From NCBI GenBank assembly GCA_964369885.1, contig CAYJGQ010000023.1, forward strand, positions 1 through 23,923: a stretch of DNA of 23,923 nucleotides. The letters are read 5' to 3'. A program made the position numbers and the translations under genes. The stretch is from Heteroruminococcus sp964369885. Its GTDB lineage: Bacteria > Bacillota > Clostridia > Oscillospirales > Ruminococcaceae. The notes under the pieces were generated by a model. It saw nothing but the letters and a program-made list of their open reading frames with translations. It ran no database searches and was not told the DNA's origin. Below, piece after piece: positions 16,265 through 23,872 of this stretch (its first letter is position 1; each line of letters starts with the position of its first letter).

Positions 16265-16720
16265 TCAAAAATTAAAACTAAATCCCATCAACATGGTTGC
16301 AAGAAAAGCGCCACAACCAATCGACACAGAGGAAATAAGGGCCTTTATGGCCTTTGTAATGCCAAGTGTAGATCTTTTTGTGCAGAGCAGTTCAAAAAGT
16401 CCGTATACAAAAGCAATGCCGGCCACGGTGGACATTATAAGGGATTGCGGAACAAACTCCATGGTAAGTGTGCTACATAACCATAAATAAAGCACAGTTG
16501 CAACAAACACCCCAACACCCTTTGGAATGTAAGGGGAGGGGGTGAGCTTTTCTACAAAATATTGGGTGCAACCCAAAACAACACCACATACAAATAAAAT
16601 ACCCATGCGAAATAGGTCGCCCGAATACCGTCCCTCCCAGGCAAGCGCAATCACGCCATGCACAAGGCCGGTGGTTATGGGTCCGAGTTTATTTGTGGTG
16701 GCTTCTTTGGCTTGATGCAT
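16265..16720 (-). CDS. Small membrane protein resembling the membrane domain of ThrE/YjjP, lacking the cytoplasmic N-terminus
   Basis: A 151-residue membrane protein with about five hydrophobic segments. The order GVIALAWEGRYSGDLFRMGILFVCGVVLGC, a Pro-containing loop, GVGVFVATVLYLWLC, then STVAGIAFVYGLFELLCTKRSTLGITKAIKALISSV resembles the ThrE (PF06738) membrane half, where a gap containing the W..A motif, an AAF segment and a late D...G..RL..A helix recur. A normal YjjP-type protein has about 250 residues with a soluble part in front; here that part is absent and the LVPG motif is poorly kept (TVAGIAF). The ATG at 16720 has only a weak GTAGGT site. It pairs with the gene at 15801, the usual two-subunit layout. 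Assignment is tentative. Confidence 0.5.
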   Translation of the reverse strand: MHQAKEATTNKLGPITTGLVHGVIALAWEGRYSGDLFRMGILFVCGVVLGCTQYFVEKLTPSPYIPKGVGVFVATVLYLWLCSTLTMEFVPQSLIMSTVAGIAFVYGLFELLCTKRSTLGITKAIKALISSVSIGCGAFLATMLMGFSFNF

Positions 16721-16842
16721 ACGCTTTAATACCTACCCTAAAATATAATACCGTTGGTTAAAGAGGATTGTTTGCGCTAATTCTTTACATTTTAACATCA
16801 TCCATAGGGTCTTGTCAATTATTTATTGTAGTTGCGATGCAT

Positions 16843-16882
16843 AAAAAATCGCCACAGCCGGGCATTACCGGTCTGTGGCGAT
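16843..16882 (-). terminator. Terminator of the small PH-like gene
   Basis: A perfect 10-bp stem ATCGCCACAG/CTGTGGCGAT (16848-16857 with 16873-16882), extended by an inner CGG/CCG, is followed on the minus strand by TTTTTT. It lies 14 bases after the stop of the gene at 16896. Confidence 0.85.
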
Positions 16883-16895
16883 AAAATGCTGTATG

Positions 16896-17276
16896 TCATG
16901 AGGGGAGTTTTGTTTGTAAAACCTCACAAATCTCCTTGGCCGAGCCACTTAGTTTGCGGTACATGGGGGAGTTGTTTTTGGTAGGGGTTATTACAAACGA
17001 TATGCTTTCCTGCTGTTTTTGACAATTTTTAAGGATGAGGCAGACACGCAGGGCGCGGCATATGTAGGATTCGTCCAGCAGGTTGAGTGAGTAGGCCCAT
17101 GCAAGCGCACCCTTACCAATGGTAGAGGCTTTTTCCTCCACCAATTCCACCGCCTCAAGATTATCGTAGCTGTAAACTGCGCCGTTTTGTAGTAGACAAA
17201 ATTCCCTACGATCATCATTTATGGCAAGCCATGGTTCAAAGGTTTTTGTGGCCGTAAAAGATGTTTTGTTGCTCAT
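16896..17276 (-). CDS. Small soluble protein with PH-like pattern, function unknown
   Basis: A 126-residue protein without signal peptide or membrane segment. The pattern NDDRREFCLLQNGAVYSYDNLEAVELVEEKAS, a short glycine stretch (TIGKGALAWA), then RVCLILKNCQKQQESISFVI and a closing helix (SAKEICEVLQTKL) resembles the bacterial PH-like domains in which a strand Y.Y..I..FEL.E is seen, often fused to SHOCT or zinc-ribbon modules; here the domain stands alone. No enzyme motif is visible. Two start codons are possible; ATG at 17276 is preferred because AAGGA lies eight bases upstream, whereas ATG at 17285 overlaps that site. The gene is monocistronic, with a near-consensus promoter and its own terminator, which suggests steady expression. 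The fold assignment is by eye only. Confidence 0.68.
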   Translation of the reverse strand: MSNKTSFTATKTFEPWLAINDDRREFCLLQNGAVYSYDNLEAVELVEEKASTIGKGALAWAYSLNLLDESYICRALRVCLILKNCQKQQESISFVITPTKNNSPMYRKLSGSAKEICEVLQTKLPS

Positions 17277-17323
17277 AATGCACATCCTTACATCTATTTA
17301 TTGTCTATCCATATTCCACTTAC

Positions 17324-17352
17324 ATTATAATGCTTTTGTAGTTTTTTTGCAA
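17324..17352 (-). promoter_or_regulatory. Near-consensus sigma-A promoter for the PH-like gene
   Basis: On the minus strand TTGCAA (17347-17352) and a perfect TATAAT (17324-17329) are separated by 17 bases, about 48 bases before the ATG at 17276. Confidence 0.82.
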
Positions 17353-17534
17353 ACAATAAAGCTATAAATTCCTATATGGAAATTATTGCAAATGAAAATG
17401 TGGAAAAAAGTAAAAAACAGCAATATATGTATAGTTTTTTGCAGTCATTATGCAGTATTACCGTTTGATTAACCAAGCTATTTCCACACTAATACAAAAT
17501 TGGAAATCCCAAAAAAAATGCCAATAACCACCGC

Positions 17535-17563
17535 TTGAAAATATGATTTATTAGCATTACAAT
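17535..17563 (+). promoter_or_regulatory. Sigma-A promoter for the surface-protein gene
   Basis: TTGAAA (17535-17540) and TACAAT (17558-17563) are 17 bases apart, 44 bases before the ATG at 17608. A second TACAAT at 17576-17581 has no -35 match. Confidence 0.75.
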
Positions 17564-17607
17564 GGGCAATGCAGGTACAATAGAGTACACATTTAGGAGG
17601 AATGAGA

Positions 17608-18648
17608 ATGAAACGTATTTTTGCAATTGGCCTTACAGTCGTGATGCTACTCTCCATGAGCATCAGTTCGCTGGCCGACAGCGTGAACGGACTTACACTA
17701 ACAGGGGATACAGAACTTGAGGGGAATTTACTCTCCCCGGGCTATGAGTATACCTACCCCATAGGGCTTGTGGTGGACGGCAACCCTGCAAATCTTGATG
17801 AAGAGTATATGTCAAATCATCGTATTTTGGCCACAATTACCGATGGTGGTGAACTGTTAACCCACGCAAAGGTTGAAAGCCGTGATGGTGGATATGTCTT
17901 GGTGATTGGCACTAAGGGTGATGCACTTCAAACCCCGGCATCTGCAGAAATTGAGCTTGAGCTCTTTAACCAGAGCGAGCAAGAGGCCAAATACACCACC
18001 ACTGTGGCCTTTCAGGTGGGTTGGCAGACCATGGATATTGATGGCATCGTGAAGGGTGAGGACATCCTTGTTTCTGCCGAGTACCCCCTCATCAGTGGCG
18101 AGGACCTAAAACAGCTAAGTGAACTAAATGATGGTGAAGAACTAACCTTTGTGGGCGAGGGTTGGAGCTACACCGTTGACCCCACAAAATTTGAAGGGGC
18201 AAATTTGGCCTTTTCTAATTCAGCTATCAGCGCCATAGAAAATCAGTTTGATGAAGAGGGACGCATCATACAGTATGCACGCTTTTTGGGCGGTGTAGGA
18301 CTGGGCGCCGAGGGTAAGCTCACCATAGATGTAGGCGAGAATACCGAGGATTTTGATGGCGACTGCTATGTATACCGTTATGTTTATGGGCGCATGTACC
18401 GCTACCCCTCAAGCTTTAACAGCGAGAGCGGTACCGTGTCAATTACGGCCTCGGTGGCCGATAACTTTATAGTTACAAACATGCCCATAACCGAGGGTAC
18501 AGTGGTAGACGGCTACACCCAGGAAGACGTGGCAGCCCAGGAGGATAAGAACCCCGATACCTCCTCCCGCGAGATGATAGGTCTTGCCGTTGGTGCAGGT
18601 GCAGTGGCCCTTGTTGCCCTGTTTGCCATGATTAAGCGCTCAAGGTAA
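17608..18648 (+). CDS. Secreted surface protein with NPDTS sortase-B-type sorting signal
   Basis: A 346-residue exported protein. Residues 1 to about 23 are a signal peptide (MKRIFAIGL then a hydrophobic core and SSLADS). The mature part looks beta-rich, acidic and free of Cys except one (in GDCYVYRY); I recognise no NEAT or other named domain. The C-terminus has the three-part cell-wall sorting signal: NPDTS at 315-319, a hydrophobic segment of about 20 residues, and the basic tail KRSR. NPDTS fits the NPxT[NGS] motif used by class B sortases, and a class B sortase gene lies convergently 68 bases away. ATG at 17608 is chosen because AGGAGG (17595-17600) is seven bases upstream; ATG 17602 is only one base from it. 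Probably displayed on the wall, or left as a membrane protein if not sorted. Confidence 0.85.
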   Translation: MKRIFAIGLTVVMLLSMSISSLADSVNGLTLTGDTELEGNLLSPGYEYTYPIGLVVDGNPANLDEEYMSNHRILATITDGGELLTHAKVESRDGGYVLVIGTKGDALQTPASAEIELELFNQSEQEAKYTTTVAFQVGWQTMDIDGIVKGEDILVSAEYPLISGEDLKQLSELNDGEELTFVGEGWSYTVDPTKFEGANLAFSNSAISAIENQFDEEGRIIQYARFLGGVGLGAEGKLTIDVGENTEDFDGDCYVYRYVYGRMYRYPSSFNSESGTVSITASVADNFIVTNMPITEGTVVDGYTQEDVAAQEDKNPDTSSREMIGLAVGAGAVALVALFAMIKRSR

Positions 18649-18664
18649 AAAGGTTTAATAACCC

Positions 18665-18699
18665 AAAAAAACTGCACCCAAAAGTTGGGTGCAGTTTTT
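18665..18699. terminator. Bidirectional terminator shared by surface protein and sortase genes
   Basis: A perfect 12-bp stem AACTGCACCCAA/TTGGGTGCAGTT (18670-18681 with 18685-18696, loop AAG) is flanked by an A run on the left and a T run on the right, so it can end transcription on both strands. It lies between two convergent stop codons. Confidence 0.92.
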
Positions 18700-18716
18700 G
18701 TTGTGTAGTAGTTATC

Positions 18717-19595
18717 TTACAGTACAGGGGCCTTGGGGGAGGGGTTAACCTCAAGATCTACGGTGGCGGGGGTTTCCTCGCCATCACGTACAAGGCGTCC
18801 AAATACTACATAGCGGTAACGGTTGGGGTAACGCTGGTCAAACTCATAGGTACAGGTCGACAGAGCTATGATGGAATCCGAAGCGTTTACCTCAACAGGG
18901 TAGTTAAACTGGGATGCAATGCGAGCCTCGTTGATAACATTTAGCAGCTCGGTGGTGGTGGGCTCGGGATCGATGTAGTTAAAGGAGGTGGTGGTATACA
19001 TAACCGAGAAGACCTTATATACCAAATCCTCCTGAGGGGTAGAGAAGTAGATGTAGGGGTTTTCCTCGGCAAAGTCCTGATCAAGGAAACGCTTTAGCTG
19101 GGAGAACTTCTGGCCGTTGGGGTCGTCGTTCATCTCCATGCTGTGGCCGTAGATGATGGTGTTGGTGGGGAGATTGCCATTGGCAAAGTTACACTCATAG
19201 TCGGCAAAGTAACTTCCGTACTGGTCAACTGCCTTTAGGTTTGTGCGGCGCAGGTAGTAGTCATTATCAACCGACTGCACAACAGATTCATTGATATCGG
19301 TACCGGGGACATGTAGCCAACCCACGGTGTCGTTGTTCTGGGCATGGAAGTCAAGGATTTGATCGGTAAAGCTACCGGGTGCGCCTTCGGGCATCTCGGT
19401 TTCGTCCGACTCGCTACCCGAGGAGGATGTATCATCCGACTCATCTTGGCTGTCCTGGGCATCTCCTGAGGAGGTGATATCCGAGCCGATGTCCGAGGAT
19501 TCGGAATCGGGCTGAGGATCAGAACAGGCGGCAAGAGAGAGCGCCATTACTAATGCAAGTATGTAACAAACAAAGGATCTAAAGGAAATTTTCAC
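18717..19595 (-). CDS. srtB: Class B sortase with lipoprotein signal
   Basis: Class B sortases cleave an NPxT-type motif and join the protein to peptidoglycan. Counting from GTG 19595 (292 residues), the catalytic domain spans about 80-280: NDTVGWLHVPGTDINESVVQ-type start, GSYFADYECNF, IIYGHSM with His151, ENPYIYFSTP, ALSTCTYEF with Cys248, and NRYRYVVFGRLVR with Arg261. The N-terminus is unusual: LALVMALSLAACSD is a lipobox with Cys24, followed by about 50 residues rich in Ser, Asp and Glu, so the enzyme should be lipid-anchored outside the membrane rather than held by a transmembrane helix. GTG at 19604 (three residues longer) is equally open; neither has a strong ribosome site. Its likely substrate is the convergent NPDTS protein. 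Confidence 0.92.
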   Translation of the reverse strand: MKISFRSFVCYILALVMALSLAACSDPQPDSESSDIGSDITSSGDAQDSQDESDDTSSSGSESDETEMPEGAPGSFTDQILDFHAQNNDTVGWLHVPGTDINESVVQSVDNDYYLRRTNLKAVDQYGSYFADYECNFANGNLPTNTIIYGHSMEMNDDPNGQKFSQLKRFLDQDFAEENPYIYFSTPQEDLVYKVFSVMYTTTSFNYIDPEPTTTELLNVINEARIASQFNYPVEVNASDSIIALSTCTYEFDQRYPNRYRYVVFGRLVRDGEETPATVDLEVNPSPKAPVL

Positions 19596-19710
19596 TAAAC
19601 ACACACACTTTCTTAATTGAATTTTTAAGGGGAATATTATGGTACTACTAATAGCAGCGCCATCATATACTCCATACTTGTGCGTAGATTTTTCAAACCT
19701 ACACTTAAAT

Positions 19711-19739
19711 AATATAGAGCATTATGGCCGTTTAGTCAA
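19711..19739 (-). promoter_or_regulatory. Sigma-A promoter for the sortase gene
   Basis: On the minus strand TTGACT (19734-19739) and TATATT (19711-19716) are 17 bases apart. The start of transcription would be near 19704, leaving a leader of about 100 bases before the GTG. Confidence 0.75.
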
Positions 19740-19837
19740 CCTTTTAAGCTAATTTGTAACATTGACGTAGCCAAAATGGTGTAGGAAATACATAATATAT
19801 ATATCAACAGAAAAAAATTAATGGTAGAGAAAAACGC

Positions 19838-19867
19838 TTGACATCATAGTGTAATATGTGATATAGT
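19838..19867 (+). promoter_or_regulatory. Sigma-A promoter of the GntR-ABC operon
   Basis: Perfect TTGACA (19838-19843) and TATAGT (19862-19867) are 18 bases apart, 54 bases before the GTG start. Confidence 0.82.
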
Positions 19868-19899
19868 ACACATGGGTACTAACACGAGTAGTACACTTG
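19865..19899 (+). promoter_or_regulatory. Probable operator of the GntR (YtrA-like) repressor
   Basis: AGTACACATG (19865-19874) and AGTACACTTG (19890-19899) are near-identical direct copies 25 bases apart, overlapping the -10 and start region. Between them TACT/AGTA forms a short palindrome around AACACG (19877-19890). YtrA-type repressors are known to bind GTACAC/GTGTAC-like repeats, so autoregulation is likely. Confidence 0.6.
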
Positions 19900-19921
19900 T
19901 TACAGGAAGGGAGGATAGACG

Positions 19922-20308
19922 GTGATAAAACTTGACTTACAAAGCAGAACCCCCCTATATCTTCAAATGCAGCAACAGTTTATTGATTTAATACTCCTTG
20001 GACAGTTAAAGGAAAACGACCAACTTCCCTCGGTGCGCAGCTTGGCGCAGGAGCTTGGAATAAACCCCAACACCATACAAAAGGCCTATCAGGACCTTGA
20101 GGGAAGAGGGATAATCTACTCGGCTGTGGGGCGTGGAAACTTTGTGGCGTCGCCCGATGTGGCCGAGGCCTATCAGCAAAAAAATTGTCTTATTGGTTTG
20201 GAAAACCTATTGCAGGATGCGAAAAATTCCGGTGTTAAAGCGGCTAAAATTCATGACATGGTAGATGATGTATATAGCATAGACAAGGAGGAGAAGGCTA
20301 ATGATTAA
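19922..20308 (+). CDS. GntR-family transcriptional regulator, YtrA subfamily
   Basis: A 128-residue one-domain regulator. The winged helix covers about residues 8-75: SRTPLYLQMQQQFIDLI, GQLKENDQLPSVRSLAQELGINPNTIQKAYQDLEGRG and IYSAVGRGNFV, all typical of GntR. The short tail (about 50 residues, mostly helical) is the dimerisation part of the YtrA group, with no effector-binding domain. Such proteins usually repress their own ABC transporter operon. GTG at 19922 has GGGAGG seven bases upstream. Its end overlaps the ABC ATPase gene by eight bases, so translation is coupled. The signal that relieves repression is unknown; in relatives it is often cell-wall antibiotics. Confidence 0.92.
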   Translation: MIKLDLQSRTPLYLQMQQQFIDLILLGQLKENDQLPSVRSLAQELGINPNTIQKAYQDLEGRGIIYSAVGRGNFVASPDVAEAYQQKNCLIGLENLLQDAKNSGVKAAKIHDMVDDVYSIDKEEKAND

Positions 20309-21197
20309 GGCAGAACAGCTCACAAAGGCTTTTGGCGAATTTGTGGCGCTTGATAATCTTAATACGAGTATTGGTCGTGGATCTATTTATGGACTTGTTG
20401 GGCCAAATGGCTCGGGAAAATCCACATTACTGCGCCTGATTTCGGGGGTATACCAACCTGATGGCGGTAGGGTGCAGGTGAATGAGCAGGATGTATTTGA
20501 GAATACCGAGGTAAAGGAAAAGGTCTTCTTTTTGTCGGATGATCTGTATTTTTTACCCAAGGTAACTGTGGACGAAATGGCAAAATTTTATGCCTCGGCC
20601 TACAAGTCCTTTGATTTTGAGAAGTATGGCAAGCTAAAAGAGATGTTCCCAATTGACACCTCTAAGCGTGTTACAACCTTCTCAAAGGGTATGAAACGTC
20701 AGGCAGCTATAATGCTTGCCATATGCTGTAACCCCGACTACCTACTGCTTGACGAGGCCTTTGACGGACTTGATCCTGTAATACGCCTTATGGTAAAGAA
20801 ACTTATTATGGGGGAGATTGCCGACCGTGGGCTAACCGTTGTGGTTACCAGCCACAACCTGCGTGAACTTGAGGATTTGTGTGATCATGTGGGACTGCTG
20901 CACAATGGCCGCATACTGTTTGAGCAGGAGCTTGATGACCTAAAGCTTGGACTTTGCAAGATACAGGCGGTCTTCCCCGAGGATGTGGACTGGGAGAGAC
21001 ATGGACTGTATGTTATGAATCAAAAACGGCAGGGTAGCATGGTGCATCTTTTGGTTCGTGGCAATACCGACGACACCCTGACGGTGCTTAAAAACCTTGG
21101 CACACCATTTGCCGAAGGGGTAGGGCTTACACTTGAGGAAGTATTTATTGCAGAAATGGAGGGTGTGGGATATGATTTTGGCAACATTGTTCTCTAA
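20301..21197 (+). CDS. ABC transporter ATP-binding protein (YtrB-like)
   Basis: The nucleotide-binding subunit of an ABC transporter, 298 residues. Walker A is GPNGSGKST (34-42), the Q-loop region reads VFFLSDDLYFLP with no clear Gln, the signature is FSKGMKRQ in place of LSGGQ, Walker B is YLLLDEAFDGLDP and the switch is TSHN. SKGMKRQ signatures are common in the YtrB group paired with YtrA regulators. About 80 residues follow the ATPase core. AAGGAGG inside the end of the GntR gene serves its ATG, and its own end overlaps the permease gene by 26 bases. It acts on the cytoplasmic face with the permease at 21172. Confidence 0.94.
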   Translation: MIKAEQLTKAFGEFVALDNLNTSIGRGSIYGLVGPNGSGKSTLLRLISGVYQPDGGRVQVNEQDVFENTEVKEKVFFLSDDLYFLPKVTVDEMAKFYASAYKSFDFEKYGKLKEMFPIDTSKRVTTFSKGMKRQAAIMLAICCNPDYLLLDEAFDGLDPVIRLMVKKLIMGEIADRGLTVVVTSHNLRELEDLCDHVGLLHNGRILFEQELDDLKLGLCKIQAVFPEDVDWERHGLYVMNQKRQGSMVHLLVRGNTDDTLTVLKNLGTPFAEGVGLTLEEVFIAEMEGVGYDFGNIVL

Positions 21198-23817
21198 GGG
21201 ACCACAACGAGATTTTATCAAGAGCCTATCTCGACGCAATCGCAGTGTCATGCTCTATTTCGGCATAGTTTTGTTTATAACATTTCCACTTCAGTATATC
21301 CTGGAGGTATTTAATCCTTGGTATGTGGTAAATCATCACGATGTTATTAGAGATCTGGGCAATCATGAATTTGATCTACTTTCTCACCACACCGGCCCCA
21401 GTCTTTTCTTTGTATTTGCCGTGGTGCTTGTTATGACTTTGTATGCGGGGCTTTCGCAGTTTAGTTATATGCACACAAAGCGTTCGGTGGATGTGTTTCA
21501 CAGTCTGCCCATTAAGCGTAGCACATTGATATTTGGTGGGGTATTGTCGGCGGCCGAGTCGGTTATTATTCCCCTTGCGGCAAACTACCTTGTGGTTATT
21601 GTGGCCGGTCTTGTAAGAATGGCTACTCTACCTCAATACGAATTCATGGTGCCATATGTGCTTATGGATTTTGCCCTCTGGGCCATAGTCATATTCTCTA
21701 CACTTTGCATAGTGGCCTTTGTTGCGGTGCAGGTTGGCACAATATTTGATAACTTTATCTTTTCCTGCGAACTTTTGATTGTACTGCCAATCCTAATTTG
21801 GTTTACCATTATGATTTGCGACTCAACACTTCGAGGTTTCGTGGTAAGTGAAGATGTGTTTAGCTATGGAGCATTTGCCTCTCCCATAACTTTAATGGCC
21901 GAGCGCTATATGAACTCGGGGTATGAGTTTTCTCACATAAACTTTATGCCCAGCACAATTTTTGTGTTGGTGTGGCTTGTGCTATCGGTGGGAATTTTGT
22001 TTGCCGCAGACTACATCTACAGGCGTAGGCGCAGTGAGGTGGCCGAAACCAGTACCGCAAACGCACCCCTTGCACAGTTTGGCGTTTTGGCCGTGGTGTA
22101 TGTTGTGGGTATGACCGGTGGTATGCTCATGGGTGATATGCTAATGTCATTTGCTGCGATGAATTCGGGCGGTACTCTTAACCGAATATCTTTTGTTGTC
22201 TGGAGCTTTGTATTTGCGGCTTTGGCGTTTATTCTAACCCAAGCAATACTCCAACGCGGGTTTAAGGGGCTACGCAGTAGCCTATTGCGAGGCGGTGTGG
22301 CAGTAGGTATTACCACAGTGGCATCTGTGATTTTTATTACGGGCGGTCTTGGCTATGAAAGCCGCATACCTGCTGCAGAGGATGTGGAGTCCATAACCAT
22401 AAATTACCGCGGAAGTTACGTAAATATAGGACTGTTAAATGCTGATGAATACCAAGTGTGGTTTGACGATTTTGGCAATGAAATGCGCCACTATATGGGC
22501 AAATATGATCTTGAGCTTTCCCAAAGTGAAACGGTGAATTTGGTGCGTGATATTCATGCAATAGCTGCCGACCCCAACGCTCAAGAGGCATACTATGAAC
22601 TTGGTCAAAATCTGCCACATGCGGGTTGGTTTGAGGTGACATATAATCTTTCCAACGGAATGAAAATCTCACGCCGTTATGGATCCACGGAAACCTCGCC
22701 CGCATTTAATGAAATACTAAAACTTGAGGCATCATCAGAGTTTACCGAGAAAACTCATCCTGCCTTTGTAACCACCGCAGAGGATTACGCCTCAATGACC
22801 ATTACCAATACCTATGGTCTTGATCCGGCTGTGGTAAGCAGTGAGCAGGACATCGAGCGACTGCTACAGGCCTTTAGACTTGATTTGTTGGCCGACGATG
22901 AAACTGCACTGATACAGGGCGACCAAACCGCTATTGCCTATATTGAGTTTGAATCCTCCTTTGATCCCAGCAATGCTATACTAACCGAGGATACCTATGT
23001 AGGTGGGTATATAACAATCTATCCACATTACAAGAACACCATAATGGCTTTTGAGCAGATGGGAATTTCGCAGTACAGTCAAGTGCCTGACGAGATGCCC
23101 GATGAGATATTCATTATGCCGGATGGTTATGGCATGTGGTACAACGGTGATTCGGTTATACATGAGCTAAATAACGCCAACAAGTATTATTCAAGCGAAG
23201 AGATTAATATGCTTAGAAGCGATATGAGTGTTGATGGCATTGTGGTAAACGATCCCGCAACGATTGCCTCCTTGCTAAGCGCCGGGTACAATCGTTCGGT
23301 AAATGGTGGCGAACCATTGACCATGATAGTTGTAGACGATGATGGGCAGTCCGTGGGCGCAACACTGTTTATAAATTACAATGATTTGCCAAAGTCGTTA
23401 TCTTCACAGCTACCTGAATGGGTACAGCACAACTACGCAGAAACTGTTCCCATGCCTGCCGGCAATATAAATACAACACACGAAATGAACATGCAGTCAA
23501 AGCTTGAGCAGGATGAGGAGGATATGTTAGATCCTTTGGTGGCTGTGAGCATTAACGCAGGCGGTGTTTATGGCATTGAGTGGAGTTTTGATGAGCAGGG
23601 TGGCGGTATGACAGCGGCCGACAACAGCATGCTACCACTCGGTGAAGTGGTAATGTTTGGCGAAGGACTTACGGGTGTGCAAACCTATACAGTCACCATA
23701 CTTGGACGGGATTTAACAGAGTTGTCACAAGTGACCTTTACCCACGACTTTAGTGGAGAACAGATTGAACTTACGGTGACCTCAGAGCTTGAAATAGTAC
23801 GAATCCAAAAGCTATAA
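21172..23817 (+). CDS. ABC transporter permease with large C-terminal extracytoplasmic domain
   Basis: An 881-residue membrane protein. By eye there are nine hydrophobic segments: eight between about residues 25 and 360 and a ninth at about 371-395 (GVAVGITTVASVIFITGGLG). Everything after about 400 is soluble and, with nine crossings, should lie outside the membrane; it is acidic, beta-rich and has no motif I can name. HTKRSVDVFHSLPIKRSTL is a cytoplasmic loop typical of this group of permeases, likely the contact with the ATPase. The frame is open from 21133, but ATG 21172 has GGAGGG eight bases upstream. The permease is single, so a homodimer is expected. Export or sensing of an envelope-active compound is plausible; substrate unknown. 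Confidence 0.85.
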   Translation: MILATLFSKGPQRDFIKSLSRRNRSVMLYFGIVLFITFPLQYILEVFNPWYVVNHHDVIRDLGNHEFDLLSHHTGPSLFFVFAVVLVMTLYAGLSQFSYMHTKRSVDVFHSLPIKRSTLIFGGVLSAAESVIIPLAANYLVVIVAGLVRMATLPQYEFMVPYVLMDFALWAIVIFSTLCIVAFVAVQVGTIFDNFIFSCELLIVLPILIWFTIMICDSTLRGFVVSEDVFSYGAFASPITLMAERYMNSGYEFSHINFMPSTIFVLVWLVLSVGILFAADYIYRRRRSEVAETSTANAPLAQFGVLAVVYVVGMTGGMLMGDMLMSFAAMNSGGTLNRISFVVWSFVFAALAFILTQAILQRGFKGLRSSLLRGGVAVGITTVASVIFITGGLGYESRIPAAEDVESITINYRGSYVNIGLLNADEYQVWFDDFGNEMRHYMGKYDLELSQSETVNLVRDIHAIAADPNAQEAYYELGQNLPHAGWFEVTYNLSNGMKISRRYGSTETSPAFNEILKLEASSEFTEKTHPAFVTTAEDYASMTITNTYGLDPAVVSSEQDIERLLQAFRLDLLADDETALIQGDQTAIAYIEFESSFDPSNAILTEDTYVGGYITIYPHYKNTIMAFEQMGISQYSQVPDEMPDEIFIMPDGYGMWYNGDSVIHELNNANKYYSSEEINMLRSDMSVDGIVVNDPATIASLLSAGYNRSVNGGEPLTMIVVDDDGQSVGATLFINYNDLPKSLSSQLPEWVQHNYAETVPMPAGNINTTHEMNMQSKLEQDEEDMLDPLVAVSINAGGVYGIEWSFDEQGGGMTAADNSMLPLGEVVMFGEGLTGVQTYTVTILGRDLTELSQVTFTHDFSGEQIELTVTSELEIVRIQKL

Positions 23818-23823
23818 TAAGCT

Positions 23824-23872
23824 AACAAATAAAGCGGCGCCGACCACTGTGGACGGCGCTGCTTTATTTGTT
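23824..23872 (+). terminator. Long terminator hairpin of the GntR-ABC operon
   Basis: A 19-bp stem with one G-T pair (23824-23842 with 23854-23872, 11-base loop) lies six bases after the permease stop. The right arm contains the T-rich TTTATTTGTT, so a separate T tract is not needed. Confidence 0.8.

Larger units (their letters stand above)
17277..17607. other. Divergent intergenic region between PH-like gene and surface-protein gene
   Basis: This AT-rich 331-base gap holds a minus-strand promoter on its left side and a plus-strand promoter on its right. In the middle there are an imperfect palindrome TTCCTATATGGAA (17369-17381) and an 8-bp inverted pair TGTGGAAA/TTTCCACA (17399-17406 and 17481-17488). 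I see no small gene or structured RNA. Confidence 0.6.
19596..19921. other. Divergent intergenic region between sortase and GntR operon
   Basis: The left side is the roughly 100-base leader of the sortase message, with a small stem GTAGGTTT/AAATCTAC (minus strand, around 19681-19702). The right side holds the GntR operon promoter and its repeated operator-like motifs. The middle (19741-19837) is AT-rich with a TATATATAT run near 19796; no gene is evident. Confidence 0.55.

Noticed and set aside
17369..17381. TTCCTATATGGAA as an operator
   Set aside because: The palindrome has only four-base arms around an A/T centre in AT-rich DNA and lies upstream of the minus-strand promoter; not enough to call.
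17399..17488. TGTGGAAA and TTTCCACA as possible DnaA boxes or an origin
   Set aside because: Neither matches TTATCCACA well, there are only two, and no replication genes are nearby.
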